Positions 40,160 through 48,689 of a DNA stretch of 64,000 nucleotides are shown one piece after another. Made by a program: the position numbers and the translations under genes. The stretch is from Actinomadura opuntiae (GTDB lineage: Bacteria > Actinomycetota > Actinomycetes > Streptosporangiales > Streptosporangiaceae), in the NCBI RefSeq assembly GCF_030283205.1, contig NZ_JASNWF010000023.1, positions 111,880-175,879 of the forward strand, given 5' to 3'. Every line of letters begins with the position of its first letter. The first letter of the stretch is position 1. The notes below the pieces were generated by a model that did no database searches, had not been told where the DNA came from, and worked only from the letters and a program-made list of their open reading frames with translations.

Positions 40160-42355
40160 CTACCTACCGGGCTCGGGGTCGCGGGGCAGGCCGAGCAGCC
40201 GCTCGCCGATGATGTTCAGCTGCACCTCGGTGGTGCCGCCGTAGATCGTCATCGCGCGGCTGAACAGCATGGCCCGGGCGATGATCCCGCTCTCGGCCAT
40301 CGGCGTCTCGGTCGCGGCCGCCTCGCCCTGCGCCGCCCAGCAGTAGTCGGCGACGTCCTGGTTGAACTGGACGCCGAGCAGCTTGCGGACGCTGGCCTCG
40401 GCGCCCGGCTCCACGCCGTTGAGCTGCTTGAGCGTGGTGCGCAGCCCGAGCAGGTCGATCGACTGGCCCTGCGCGACGAGCTTGCCGACCTCGGCGGTGG
40501 CGACGGCGTCCAGCGTCCGGCCCTTGAAGAAGTGCAGCAGCTCGGGCACGCCCATGCCCAGGCCGCCGCCGGTCGACAGCGACACCCGCTCGTTGGACAG
40601 CGTGTTGCGGGCGACCTGCCAGCCCTTGTTCACCTCGCCGACCACGCAGTCGTCCGGGACGAACACGCCATCGAGGAACACCTCGTTGAACAGCGCGTCA
40701 CCGGTCAGTTCCCGCAGCGGACGCACGTCCACGCCCGGCGACTTCATGTCGACCAGGAAGTAGGTGATGCCGTCGTGCTTGGGCGCGTCAGGGTCGGTGC
40801 GGGCGATGCAGAAGCCCCACTGCGCGTGCTGGGCGACCGACGTCCAGATCTTCTGGCCCGTCAGCTTCCAGCCGCCCTCGACCCGCTCGGCCTTCATCGA
40901 CAGCGACGCCAGGTCCGATCCGGCGCCCGGCTCGGAGAACAGCTGGCACCACACCATCTGCCCGCGCAGCGTCGGCCGCAGGAACCGCTCCTTCTGCTCC
41001 TCGGAGCCGTAGCGGACCAGCGACGGCACCAGCCACGCGCCGATCACCAGGTTCGGCGCCTTGACCTTGGCGGCGCGCAGCTCCTGCTGGATGATGATCT
41101 GCTCGACCGGGCCCGCGCCGCGCCCCCACGGCTGGGGGAAGTGCGGCACGGTCCAGCCCTCGTCGCCCATCTTGACCTTGAGGGCGTCCTTGTCCTCGAT
41201 CGCGGCCAGCTCGGCGATCTCGGCGCGGATCCGCTCGCGCAGCGGCTGGGCGCTCTCGTCCAGCTCCAGCTCGACCTCGCGGCGCTTACCGTCCAGCGCG
41301 AGCTCCGCGACCTTGGCGGCCCAGTCCTTGGCCGGGCCGAGCAGCGCCCGCAGCGTCAGCGCGCGGCGCAGGTAGATGTGCGCGTCGTGCTCCCAGGTGA
41401 ACCCGATGCCGCCGAGTATCTGGATCGCGTCGCGGGCGGTCTGGACGCCCGCGTCTCCCGCGATCACCGCGGCGACGGCGGCGGCGAACCCGGCCTCCTC
41501 GGTGCCCTCGTCCAGCGCCCGCGCGGCGTCCCACGCGGCGGCGCGGGCCTGCTCCAGCGCGATCAGCGCGCGGGCGTCCTTGTGCTTGACGCCCTGGAAC
41601 TGCCCGATCGGGCGGCCGAACTGCTCGCGCACCTTGGCGTACTCGGCGGCGGTGTTGACCAGCCACCCGGCCAGCCCGGCCGCCTCGGCGCCGAACAGCG
41701 TCGCGGCCAGGTCGCGGACGCGGCCGGTCGTCAGCCCGTCCAGCACCCGGTCGGCGGCGACGGTCACGCCGTCGGCCTCGACCGCGGCGACCCGGCGGAC
41801 CCGGTCCAGGCTCGCCACCGCGGTGACCTTCAGGTCGGCGGCGTCGACCGCGACCCACTGCTCCTCGTCGCCGGCCGCCACCGGCAGGACGACCACGTCG
41901 GCGAGCAGCGCGCCCAGCACCGTCGCCGACGAGCCGGACACCACCAGCGCGTCGCCGTCGCGGGTGCCGGTCAGGCTCCCCGACAGCGCGACCGCGCCGG
42001 TCCGCGACCCGTCCGCCAGCCCCGGCAGCAGCTCGGCGCGCAGCTTGGCGTTGCTGGACGCGTCGATCACCGCGCTCGCCAGCACCGTCGGCAGGAACGG
42101 GCCGGGCGCCGCGGCCCGGCCCAGCTGCTCCAGCACCACCGACAGCTCCAGCAGGCCGTAGCCCTGCCCGCCGTGCTCCTCGTCCAGATGCAGGCCCAGC
42201 AGCCCCTGCTCGGCCAGGGCCGGCCAGAAGCCGGGCCGGGTCTCCTCGTCCGCGTCCAGCGCGGCGCGGACGGCCGTCGCCGGGATGTTGCGCTCGGCGA
42301 AGCCGCGCACCGAATCGGCGAGCGCCTCGTGCTCCTCGGTCAGCCCGATGGCCAT
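40160..42355 (-). CDS. Fused double acyl-CoA dehydrogenase, FadE34-like
   Basis: 731 residues containing two acyl-CoA dehydrogenase units in tandem. The first covers about 1-350 (ILGGIGFTWEHDAHIYLRRA at its end) and the second about 365-731 (WCQLFSEPGAGSDLASL; GWKLTGQKIWTSVAQHAQWG; IYGGTTEVQLNIIGERLLGL). In mycobacteria the fused protein FadE34 acts on sterol or bile-acid side-chain CoA thioesters. In the second unit the position of the common catalytic Glu (YEGT) is YGGT, so the base must lie elsewhere, as in other FadE-type enzymes. The gene stands alone, with a dyad upstream that resembles the KstR operator. Confidence 0.92.
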   Translation of the reverse strand: MAIGLTEEHEALADSVRGFAERNIPATAVRAALDADEETRPGFWPALAEQGLLGLHLDEEHGGQGYGLLELSVVLEQLGRAAAPGPFLPTVLASAVIDASSNAKLRAELLPGLADGSRTGAVALSGSLTGTRDGDALVVSGSSATVLGALLADVVVLPVAAGDEEQWVAVDAADLKVTAVASLDRVRRVAAVEADGVTVAADRVLDGLTTGRVRDLAATLFGAEAAGLAGWLVNTAAEYAKVREQFGRPIGQFQGVKHKDARALIALEQARAAAWDAARALDEGTEEAGFAAAVAAVIAGDAGVQTARDAIQILGGIGFTWEHDAHIYLRRALTLRALLGPAKDWAAKVAELALDGKRREVELELDESAQPLRERIRAEIAELAAIEDKDALKVKMGDEGWTVPHFPQPWGRGAGPVEQIIIQQELRAAKVKAPNLVIGAWLVPSLVRYGSEEQKERFLRPTLRGQMVWCQLFSEPGAGSDLASLSMKAERVEGGWKLTGQKIWTSVAQHAQWGFCIARTDPDAPKHDGITYFLVDMKSPGVDVRPLRELTGDALFNEVFLDGVFVPDDCVVGEVNKGWQVARNTLSNERVSLSTGGGLGMGVPELLHFFKGRTLDAVATAEVGKLVAQGQSIDLLGLRTTLKQLNGVEPGAEASVRKLLGVQFNQDVADYCWAAQGEAAATETPMAESGIIARAMLFSRAMTIYGGTTEVQLNIIGERLLGLPRDPEPGR

Positions 42356-42391
42356 GTCGAACCCTCTCTCACACCGCTTGTCGACAGCGAT

Positions 42392-42409
42392 TCTAGAACA
42401 GGATTCTGG
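42392..42409. promoter_or_regulatory. Possible KstR-like operator
   Basis: TCTAGAACAGGATTCTGG contains AGAA and TTCT arms separated by five bases, 37 nt upstream of the acyl-CoA dehydrogenase start. The mycobacterial KstR site (TAGAACNNGTTCTA) has spacing one base shorter, so this is only a weak match. Confidence 0.35.
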
Positions 42410-42433
42410 TCACGTGGGGCAGTGATTCCGCTC

Positions 42434-43456
42434 TCACCGGCCGGAGGCGTCCCGGGCCTGCGGATCCTCGCCCGCGATCGCCGCCGCCGGCTCGTCCTGC
42501 GCCCGCCCGGCGCCGCCCTTGGGGCGCGCGCCGACCGTGAGGCTGGCGACGGTGGTGGCCGCCAGCGTCCCGGCGATCACGGCCAGCGACAGCCAGATCG
42601 GCACCTCCGGCGCCCAGGCGACACCGTACTCGTGCATCGCGTGCAGGATCAGCTTGACCCCGATGAAGCCGAGGATGAACGCCAGCCCGTGCCCGAGGTA
42701 CACCAGCCGCTCGGCCAGCCCGCCGAGCAGGAAGTACAGCTGCACCAGGCCCATCAGCGCGAACGCGTTGGCGGTGAACACCAGGTACGGCTCGGTGGTC
42801 AGCCCGAAGATCGCCGGGATGGAGTCCAGCGCGAACAGCACGTCGGTGGAGCCGATCGCGATCATCACGATCATCAGCGGGGTGACCATGCGGCGGCCGC
42901 CGCGCCGGGTGAGGAACCGGTTGCCCTCGTAGTCGTCGGAGGTCGGGATGACGCGCTTGGCCCAGCGCAGCACCGCGTTCTCCTTGAACTCCTCGTCGTC
43001 ACCGCCGCGCACGAGCCCGTAGGCCGTCCAGATCAGGAACGCGCCGAAGATGAAGAAGACCCAGGTGAAGGTGGAGATGGCGGCGGCGCCGACGGCGATG
43101 AACGCGCCGCGCAGCACCAGCGCGATGACGATGCCCGCCATCAGCACGGTGTGCTGGGCGTGCTTGGGCACCGCGAACCGCGTCAGGATCACCATGAACA
43201 CGAAGAGGTTGTCGACGCTGAGGCTCTTCTCGGTGACGAACCCGCCGAAGTACTGCGCGGCGTGCTGCCCGCCGGAGAAGGCCCAGACCCCCAGCCCGAA
43301 CAGCACGGCGAGGCCGATGTAGACGGACGACCAGAAGGCGGCCCTGCGGGTGGTGAACTCCCGCGCGTCGTTGCGGTGGATGACCAGCAGGTCGGCGGCG
43401 ATGACGGCGGTGATCCCGGCGAGCGTCAGGATCCACACCCAGGGTGCGACGGACAA
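42434..43456 (-). CDS. TerC-family integral membrane protein, probable Mn2+ exporter
   Basis: 340 residues with about eight or nine membrane segments. Family blocks are SVDNLFVFMVILTRF, GAFLIWTAYGLV, GSTDVLFALDSIPAIFG and LGFIGVKLILHAMHEYG, with the membrane aspartates and asparagine expected to bind metal. TerC/Alx/MntP-like proteins are linked to manganese efflux and to metal loading of secreted enzymes. The start is TTG at 43456, seven bases after GGAGG; no ATG or GTG fits. The leader carries a likely yybP-ykoY manganese riboswitch, which supports the metal role. Confidence 0.94.
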   Translation of the reverse strand: MSVAPWVWILTLAGITAVIAADLLVIHRNDAREFTTRRAAFWSSVYIGLAVLFGLGVWAFSGGQHAAQYFGGFVTEKSLSVDNLFVFMVILTRFAVPKHAQHTVLMAGIVIALVLRGAFIAVGAAAISTFTWVFFIFGAFLIWTAYGLVRGGDDEEFKENAVLRWAKRVIPTSDDYEGNRFLTRRGGRRMVTPLMIVMIAIGSTDVLFALDSIPAIFGLTTEPYLVFTANAFALMGLVQLYFLLGGLAERLVYLGHGLAFILGFIGVKLILHAMHEYGVAWAPEVPIWLSLAVIAGTLAATTVASLTVGARPKGGAGRAQDEPAAAIAGEDPQARDASGR

Positions 43457-43463
43457 CGTGAAA

Positions 43464-43586
43464 CCTCCGGCGGACAGAGTCGGGCGCCGGAGGTCTCTCC
43501 CGCCCTCGTCCCGAGGGCCACGGGCACCGGGCCGGTGCGGACCGGCCGTGCTGACGACACCCGTGCGCGGGGATACTCCCCTCCAC
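43464..43586 (-). promoter_or_regulatory. yybP-ykoY-like Mn2+ riboswitch with RBS-masking helix
   Basis: On the minus strand the leader has GTGGAGGGGAGTATCC (from 43586), GTCGTCAGCACG in the middle, and GGGAGAGACCTCC near 43501-43489. The conserved GGGGAGTA and GAGACC blocks and the closing P1 stem (GGAGG 43584-43580 with CCTCC 43493-43489) fit the yybP-ykoY class. The 3' P1 strand with the next four bases, CCTCCGGCG (43493-43485), is also perfectly complementary to CGCCGGAGG (43472-43464), which contains the Shine-Dalgarno of the TerC gene. Thus aptamer folding should free the RBS and its loss should mask it. Confidence 0.8.
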
Positions 43587-43677
43587 TTGTCCTGTAGAAC
43601 GCCGGGGCACGGTCCCCGGTTCCCGGATCTGCGCAAATCCTCGATCTTTCCGCGAACCGGGCCGGCGGACGCGGCAT

Positions 43678-44946
43678 CTAAGGCGCCGCGCTCGACGGCG
43701 GTCGGCGCCGGGCCGGGCTCAGTTCCCGGTAGACGGCGGCGAGCTGGTCGACGGCGTCGTCCTCTCCGGGCAGCGCCGCGGCGCGCTGCGCGGCGGCCGC
43801 GCCGAGCCGCACCGCGAGCGCCGGGTCGTCCAGGATCCGGCCGACGGCGCGGGCCAGCGCGTCGGCGTCGCCGGGCGGGACCAGCAGCGCCGCCTCGCTC
43901 TCCGGCCCCTGCAGCAGCGCCCCGGCGCCCGCCGGGCGGTCGCCGGCGCCGACCATGCCGGGGATCCCGCCGACGCGGGCGGCGACCAGCGGCCGCCCGG
44001 CCCGCAGGATCTCCTGGACGATGAGCGGCTGCCCTTCCCACACGCTCGGCACCACCGCGATGTCGGCGGCGGCCAGCAGGGCGGGCACGTCGGAGCGCCG
44101 GCCGAGCAGCCGGACGGGCAGGTCCTCGGCCTCGATCCGGGCGCGCAGGTCGTCCTCCAGCGGGCCGTCGCCGGCGATCGCGACCAGCGGCGGCGGGGTC
44201 CGGCCGGTCCAGCCGCGCGCCGCGTCCAGCAGCGTCGGCAGCCCCTTCTGGTCGGCGAGCCGGGCGACGGTGAGGATCAGCGGCCGGTCCCCAACGCCGA
44301 GCTCCGCGCGCAGGTCGGCGCGGACGGCCGGGCCCGGCTGCTCGCGGGGCGCGGGCGCCGGGACCAGCGCGTGCCGCACCGACCGGGCGCCGAGCGCGCG
44401 CATCCGCTCCTCCAGGTCCGGCGAGACGCCGAGGACCACCGCCGCGCCGCGCGCGACCACCCGTTCCAGCGCGCCGTAGATCGCGGCGGTCCGCCCGCCG
44501 GCGATCACCGCGTTGTGCAGGGTGACGACCAGCGGCGGCCCGCCGCGGGAGAAGCGCAGCGGGCCGGGCGCGACCCGCGCGCACGCGGTGACGGTGAGGG
44601 CGCCCGCGCGCAGCCCGTGCGCGTGCACGACGTCGGCGCCGCGCAGCAGCGTCCGCAGCCGCGCGACCGCCCTGGCGTCGTTCAGCGGGCGGGGCCGGTC
44701 GGCCAGGTCCACCTCCTCGAAGCGGACGCCGGCCGCGCCGAACCCGAACAGCTCCTCGGTGGCGGCGGGCCCGCAGACCAGCACGCTGGCGCCCCGCCCC
44801 GCGAGCCCGGCCGCCAGGGACCGGACGTGCCGCCCCACACCGCCCGCGCTGGTGCCGAGGACGAGCGCGACCCGCATCCCGTCCAGGCGGGGGCCGGCGG
44901 ACGCCGCGGGCCCGCGCTCACCGGTTCTGCTCGTCTCTTCAGGCAC
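43678..44946 (-). CDS. GT4-family glycosyltransferase
   Basis: 422 residues with a two-domain GT-B fold. The N-terminal domain has LVLGTSAGGVGRHVRSLAAG and DVVHAHG. The C-terminal domain has RPLILTVARLADQKGLPTLL, the EX7E-like region VPSVWEGQPLIVQEILRAG and SEAALLVPPGDADAL. It uses a nucleotide sugar. It overlaps the MurJ gene by 8 nt and is the last gene of the unit, so its acceptor is likely lipid-linked envelope material (inference). GTG start; an inner ATG at 44877 is possible. Confidence 0.92.
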   Translation of the reverse strand: MPEETSRTGERGPAASAGPRLDGMRVALVLGTSAGGVGRHVRSLAAGLAGRGASVLVCGPAATEELFGFGAAGVRFEEVDLADRPRPLNDARAVARLRTLLRGADVVHAHGLRAGALTVTACARVAPGPLRFSRGGPPLVVTLHNAVIAGGRTAAIYGALERVVARGAAVVLGVSPDLEERMRALGARSVRHALVPAPAPREQPGPAVRADLRAELGVGDRPLILTVARLADQKGLPTLLDAARGWTGRTPPPLVAIAGDGPLEDDLRARIEAEDLPVRLLGRRSDVPALLAAADIAVVPSVWEGQPLIVQEILRAGRPLVAARVGGIPGMVGAGDRPAGAGALLQGPESEAALLVPPGDADALARAVGRILDDPALAVRLGAAAAQRAAALPGEDDAVDQLAAVYRELSPARRRPPSSAAP

Positions 44947-46660
44947 TGCGGGCGACCTTCCGGGTGAGGACGGCCCGCAGATCCCGGCCGTCGACCACGA
45001 ACACGATGATCAGGAACACGGCGGCGGCGACCAGCGCGGCCAGCGCCCCCGTGCCGATGTTGCGGAGCTGACCGGCGAGGCCGGGCGCGCCGACGCCGAG
45101 GAGCGCGGCCGTCCCGTAGCCGGCGGCGGCCCCCGCGCAGGCGCCCGGCACCCCCGCGGCCAGCACGCGCCCGAGCCCGTGCACGGCACCGGCGCCCCGG
45201 GCGCGCAGCAGCGTGCCGACCAGCAGCACGCCCGCCACGGTCATGCCGGCGGCGTTGCCCGCGCCGAGGCCCGCCACCACCCACTTCGGGTCGAGGACCC
45301 ACAGCACGAGCACCACGTCGGCCACGGCCACCACGATCCAGCCCGCGACGACCGCGATCGCGCCCATCCGGCCGCGATGGCAGGCGAACAGGACGCGGCC
45401 GAGGTGCGCGACCAGCCCGTACCCGAGCAGGCCGGGCGCGAAGGCGAGCACCGCGCGGGCCAGCACCTCCTGCTGGTCGGGGTGGCCGGGGTTGAACACC
45501 ACCGACACCGGCACGGCGACCGCCGCGAGCACGGCGGCGCCGGCGCACGACACCAGGATCACCGCGCGGGTCGTGGCGGCGGTGACCTGGTCGAACCGGT
45601 CGTGCTCGCGGGCGCTCATCCGCGCCGACAGCATCGGGAACGCGCTGGTGGCGATCGGCACCGCCAGGATCGCCCAGGGCAGCAGGTAGATCGCCCAGGC
45701 GTACTGGTAGTTGGCGAGCGCACCGCGGGTGCCGCGCGAGCTGAGCCGGACGATCAGCAGCGTCGACAGCTGCTGCGCCGCGACGGTCGCGATCCCGGCC
45801 AGCGCCAGCCGCCGCACGCGCCGCGCCACCCCGTCCGGGAACCGCAGCATGGGACGCAGCCGCAGGCGCAGCCGCCACGCCGCGACCCCGGCGGTCGCGG
45901 CCATCGCGACGCCGCCGAGCGCCGTGCCGACCGACAGCGTCAGCTCGGCGCTCTGCGGCAGCCCGGTCAGGTCGTTCTCGAACCCCTTGCCGAGCGGCGC
46001 GTAGACGACGTACGCGCCGATCACCACCAGGCTGGACACCAGCGGCGCCAGCGCCGGCGCCACGAACCGGCGGTGCGACTGCAGCAGGCCGTACAGCACC
46101 ACGGCCATCCCGTACATCACCATCTGCACGGACTGGATCGCCAGCATGTTCCCGCCGACGTGCATGACTTCGTCGCGCGAGCACCCCTGCAGGTGGTCGG
46201 CCACCGCCAGGTCCATGATCGGGTGGGACAGCAGCGCCATCAGCGCCGCCAGCGGCAGCATCAACAGCACGATCCAGGTCAGCAAAGCCGACCCGATCCG
46301 GCGGACCTCCTCGCGGTCGCCCCGCTCGGCGGGCCCCGCCAGCACTGGGACGACCATGCTGGCCAGCGCGCCGCCCGCCACGATCTCGTACACGCTGCTG
46401 GGCAGCTGCGTCGCGCTGAAGTACGCCTGGCTCAGGCAGGACGTGGTGACCGTCTGGGAGAACGCGTACGTCCGGCCGAACCCGGCGAGCCGCGCCAGCA
46501 CGGTGATGACCCCGATGACGACGGCCGCGCCGGCGAGCCCGCCGGTCAGCCGGCGCAGCGCGGACGCGCGGGACGGCGCCGTCACGGCGTCGCCGTCATC
46601 GACGGGACCGCCCACCGGCGGGTCGCTCGGCGGGGTGCGGGGCGGGGTGTTGGCGGGCAT
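44939..46660 (-). CDS. murJ: MurJ-family lipid II flippase-like protein
   Basis: 573 residues with about 14 membrane segments of the MOP/MATE-like MVF family. Blocks RLAGFGRTYAFSQTV, SVYEIVAGGALASMVVPVLAG and RVLFACHRGRMGA are typical. MurJ turns lipid-linked peptidoglycan precursors across the membrane. This copy lacks the long C-terminal pseudokinase part of the mycobacterial MviN and is a short form. ATG start. It lies between an MraY-like gene and a glycosyltransferase in one unit, which suggests transport of an envelope glycan; it may be a second MurJ homolog. Confidence 0.88.
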   Translation of the reverse strand: MPANTPPRTPPSDPPVGGPVDDGDAVTAPSRASALRRLTGGLAGAAVVIGVITVLARLAGFGRTYAFSQTVTTSCLSQAYFSATQLPSSVYEIVAGGALASMVVPVLAGPAERGDREEVRRIGSALLTWIVLLMLPLAALMALLSHPIMDLAVADHLQGCSRDEVMHVGGNMLAIQSVQMVMYGMAVVLYGLLQSHRRFVAPALAPLVSSLVVIGAYVVYAPLGKGFENDLTGLPQSAELTLSVGTALGGVAMAATAGVAAWRLRLRLRPMLRFPDGVARRVRRLALAGIATVAAQQLSTLLIVRLSSRGTRGALANYQYAWAIYLLPWAILAVPIATSAFPMLSARMSAREHDRFDQVTAATTRAVILVSCAGAAVLAAVAVPVSVVFNPGHPDQQEVLARAVLAFAPGLLGYGLVAHLGRVLFACHRGRMGAIAVVAGWIVVAVADVVLVLWVLDPKWVVAGLGAGNAAGMTVAGVLLVGTLLRARGAGAVHGLGRVLAAGVPGACAGAAAGYGTAALLGVGAPGLAGQLRNIGTGALAALVAAAVFLIIVFVVDGRDLRAVLTRKVARSA

Positions 46661-46714
46661 CGGCGAGGGGCACGTGTCCTGGGCTGCCGGGTCGGCCGGG
46701 GGGCCGCCGCGGTC

Positions 46715-47728
46715 CTACGCGGGGTCCGCCGCGACGCCGTCGCCCGCCGGGCCGGTCTGCGGGGGGACGTGCGGCCGGAACGCGTCCTCCATGTCCGGCT
46801 TCTCGGTCGCGGTCGTGGAGGCGGAAGCGGAGGAGGAGGCGGGGGCCGGGACGGCGACGGGCCGGCGGCCCAGCATGTCGATCCGGTCGAGCACCGGGTT
46901 CCCCGCGATGACCTTGGTGAAGCTGACGAACTCGCTGGCCGCGTTCAGCGCGACCAGCCCCGACAGCACCGCCAGCCGGGACCGGCGGCCGAGCCGCGTC
47001 GCGGCCAGGCCGAGCAGCGCGCCGAGCGCGTTGGAGCCGGTGTCGCCGAGCATCGCCCGCTCGGCGAGGTCCTCGGGCAGAAGCGCGGCGGCGGCGCCGA
47101 GCGGCGCGGCGACCGCGGCCGACGACGGCCGGGCCAGCGCCAGCGGCGCCCCGGTGATGACCCCGACCTTGATGGCCCGCCCGGGCCGCAGGTCGAACAG
47201 GTTCATCAGGTTGGCGCTGCCCGCGACGATCGCGCCGTTCACGACGGTGTCGAACGCGCGGCCGCGCCGGGTCGGCGCGGGCGAGCCGGCGACCGCGGCG
47301 GCGGCCAGCCCGGTCGCGCCGATGCCGAGGATCTTCACCGCGCCGCTGGTCACCTCGCCGCGGGCGAGCGCGCCGAGGTGGCCCTTGAAGCCGCGCGAGG
47401 ACGCCGAGCCCGCCAGGTCGTCGTAACCGCCGAGGACGCCGGACGCGGCGCCGGCCAGCAGCGCGGCGGCGCGGGTCCGGCCGGTGGCGCCGGGCGCCAG
47501 CAGCCCGGCCGCGGCGGCGCCCGCGACCAGCGCGGGCCCCTCCAGCAGGGTGACCGGCTCGCCGCGGTGGTTGGTGCGGTCCCACACCTCCTCGCCCGGC
47601 AGGCCGTTCAGGCCCGGCGGGCGGCGCGTCAGCGCGACGTAGGCGGCGCGCGCCGCGACGGCGCCGAGGCCCATCCCGGCCAGCAGCCGCGCGCCCGCCG
47701 CCGAACCCGAGGCGATGCGTCGGTTCAT
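46715..47728 (-). CDS. MraY/WecA-related membrane protein, partly altered
   Basis: 337 residues with repeated hydrophobic segments. The motif MLGDTGSNALGALLG matches the GDTGS block of polyprenyl-phosphate sugar-phosphate transferases. Upstream LGGYDDLAG and NLMNLFDLRPGRA recall the DDxxD and NxxNxxDG blocks but are modified. The protein may transfer a sugar phosphate or have lost activity. The last 60 residues are a Ser/Ala/Pro tail. It lies between steB and murJ, a position where an envelope role is expected. Confidence 0.8.
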   Translation of the reverse strand: MNRRIASGSAAGARLLAGMGLGAVAARAAYVALTRRPPGLNGLPGEEVWDRTNHRGEPVTLLEGPALVAGAAAAGLLAPGATGRTRAAALLAGAASGVLGGYDDLAGSASSRGFKGHLGALARGEVTSGAVKILGIGATGLAAAAVAGSPAPTRRGRAFDTVVNGAIVAGSANLMNLFDLRPGRAIKVGVITGAPLALARPSSAAVAAPLGAAAALLPEDLAERAMLGDTGSNALGALLGLAATRLGRRSRLAVLSGLVALNAASEFVSFTKVIAGNPVLDRIDMLGRRPVAVPAPASSSASASTTATEKPDMEDAFRPHVPPQTGPAGDGVAADPA

Positions 47729-47732
47729 CAGG

Positions 47733-48689
47733 TCACCCGCTCTTCCCCGCCGTGGGCGCGGGCGAGGGCAGGTAGCCGCTCGCGCCGGCGCCCGTCCCGT
47801 ACTGTCCGGACTTGCCGTTCAGCTCGTTCTGCAGCGCCAGGATCGTCACGACCTGCCCGGACGAGGTGTCCACCGCGTCGACGGCGGAGACCGAGTCGCC
47901 CGCGTCGGAGTCACGCAGCGCCGCGATCAGCCCGCCCTCCTGCGCGGAGGTCAGCGGGCCCCCGACGACGGTACCGCGACCGGCGCCGTCGAGTGCGGTG
48001 GCCAGCGAGATCAGTGCCTTGTTGTCCTGGTCCCCGCCGTCGTAGGCGTACGGGTTCGCCGGGGCGACCATGACGGCGAGGGTGGCGTGCTGGCCCGGCT
48101 TGCCGCTGGTGGTGATGTAGCCGGCCTGCTTGAAGCCGCTCAGCACGGCGCCGCCGGCGGCGTCCTCGCGGCCGGCCTTCGTCGGGTCCTGGGTGAGCAG
48201 CGCGTTGGCCAGCACCGCGCCCGCCTTGGCATAGGGGGTCGCGTCCGACGGGAACGTCACGCCGTCGCTCTTCAGCTGGGTGGCCAGCTCGTCCAGCGTG
48301 CTCTGCTGGTCGTCGTCCAGCAGCTTGTTCTGGATCGTGACCCGGCCGGTGACGGCGGCGCCCGCGGCCTTGGCCAGCTCGCTGACCTGGTCGATGCTGT
48401 CGTTGCCGGCGCCCGGCGTCTCGATCATGACGACGGACTGGCCCTTGAGCCGGTCGGCCACGATCTGCGGCGACAGCACGTGGCCGAACTGCTCCTCCCC
48501 CTTCAGCTGGTTCTGCAGCTGGCGCTGGGCGACCCGGGCCTCCTGGGCGCTGCGGGTCGCCGAGCTGACCTGCTTGCGCAGGGTGTCGCTCACCGAGTTG
48601 GACAGGGTGGTGGAGCCCAGCACGATGCCGAGCGCCAGCGCGAGGAAGATCGCGACGATGGAGACGAGGTGGTAGCGGAAATCGATCAC
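47733..48689 (-). CDS. SteB/MctB-family membrane protein
   Basis: 318 residues. One N-terminal membrane helix (IDFRYHLVSIVAIFLALALG) is followed by a coiled-coil stretch (about 35-65, QEARVAQRQLQNQLKGEE) and an extracytoplasmic domain. In Mycobacterium the homolog MctB (Rv1698) is a copper-tolerance protein; in corynebacteria SteB works with SteA in cell separation. GTG start overlapping the steA stop (GTGA), as in other genomes. Confidence 0.9.
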   Translation of the reverse strand: MIDFRYHLVSIVAIFLALALGIVLGSTTLSNSVSDTLRKQVSSATRSAQEARVAQRQLQNQLKGEEQFGHVLSPQIVADRLKGQSVVMIETPGAGNDSIDQVSELAKAAGAAVTGRVTIQNKLLDDDQQSTLDELATQLKSDGVTFPSDATPYAKAGAVLANALLTQDPTKAGREDAAGGAVLSGFKQAGYITTSGKPGQHATLAVMVAPANPYAYDGGDQDNKALISLATALDGAGRGTVVGGPLTSAQEGGLIAALRDSDAGDSVSAVDAVDTSSGQVVTILALQNELNGKSGQYGTGAGASGYLPSPAPTAGKSG

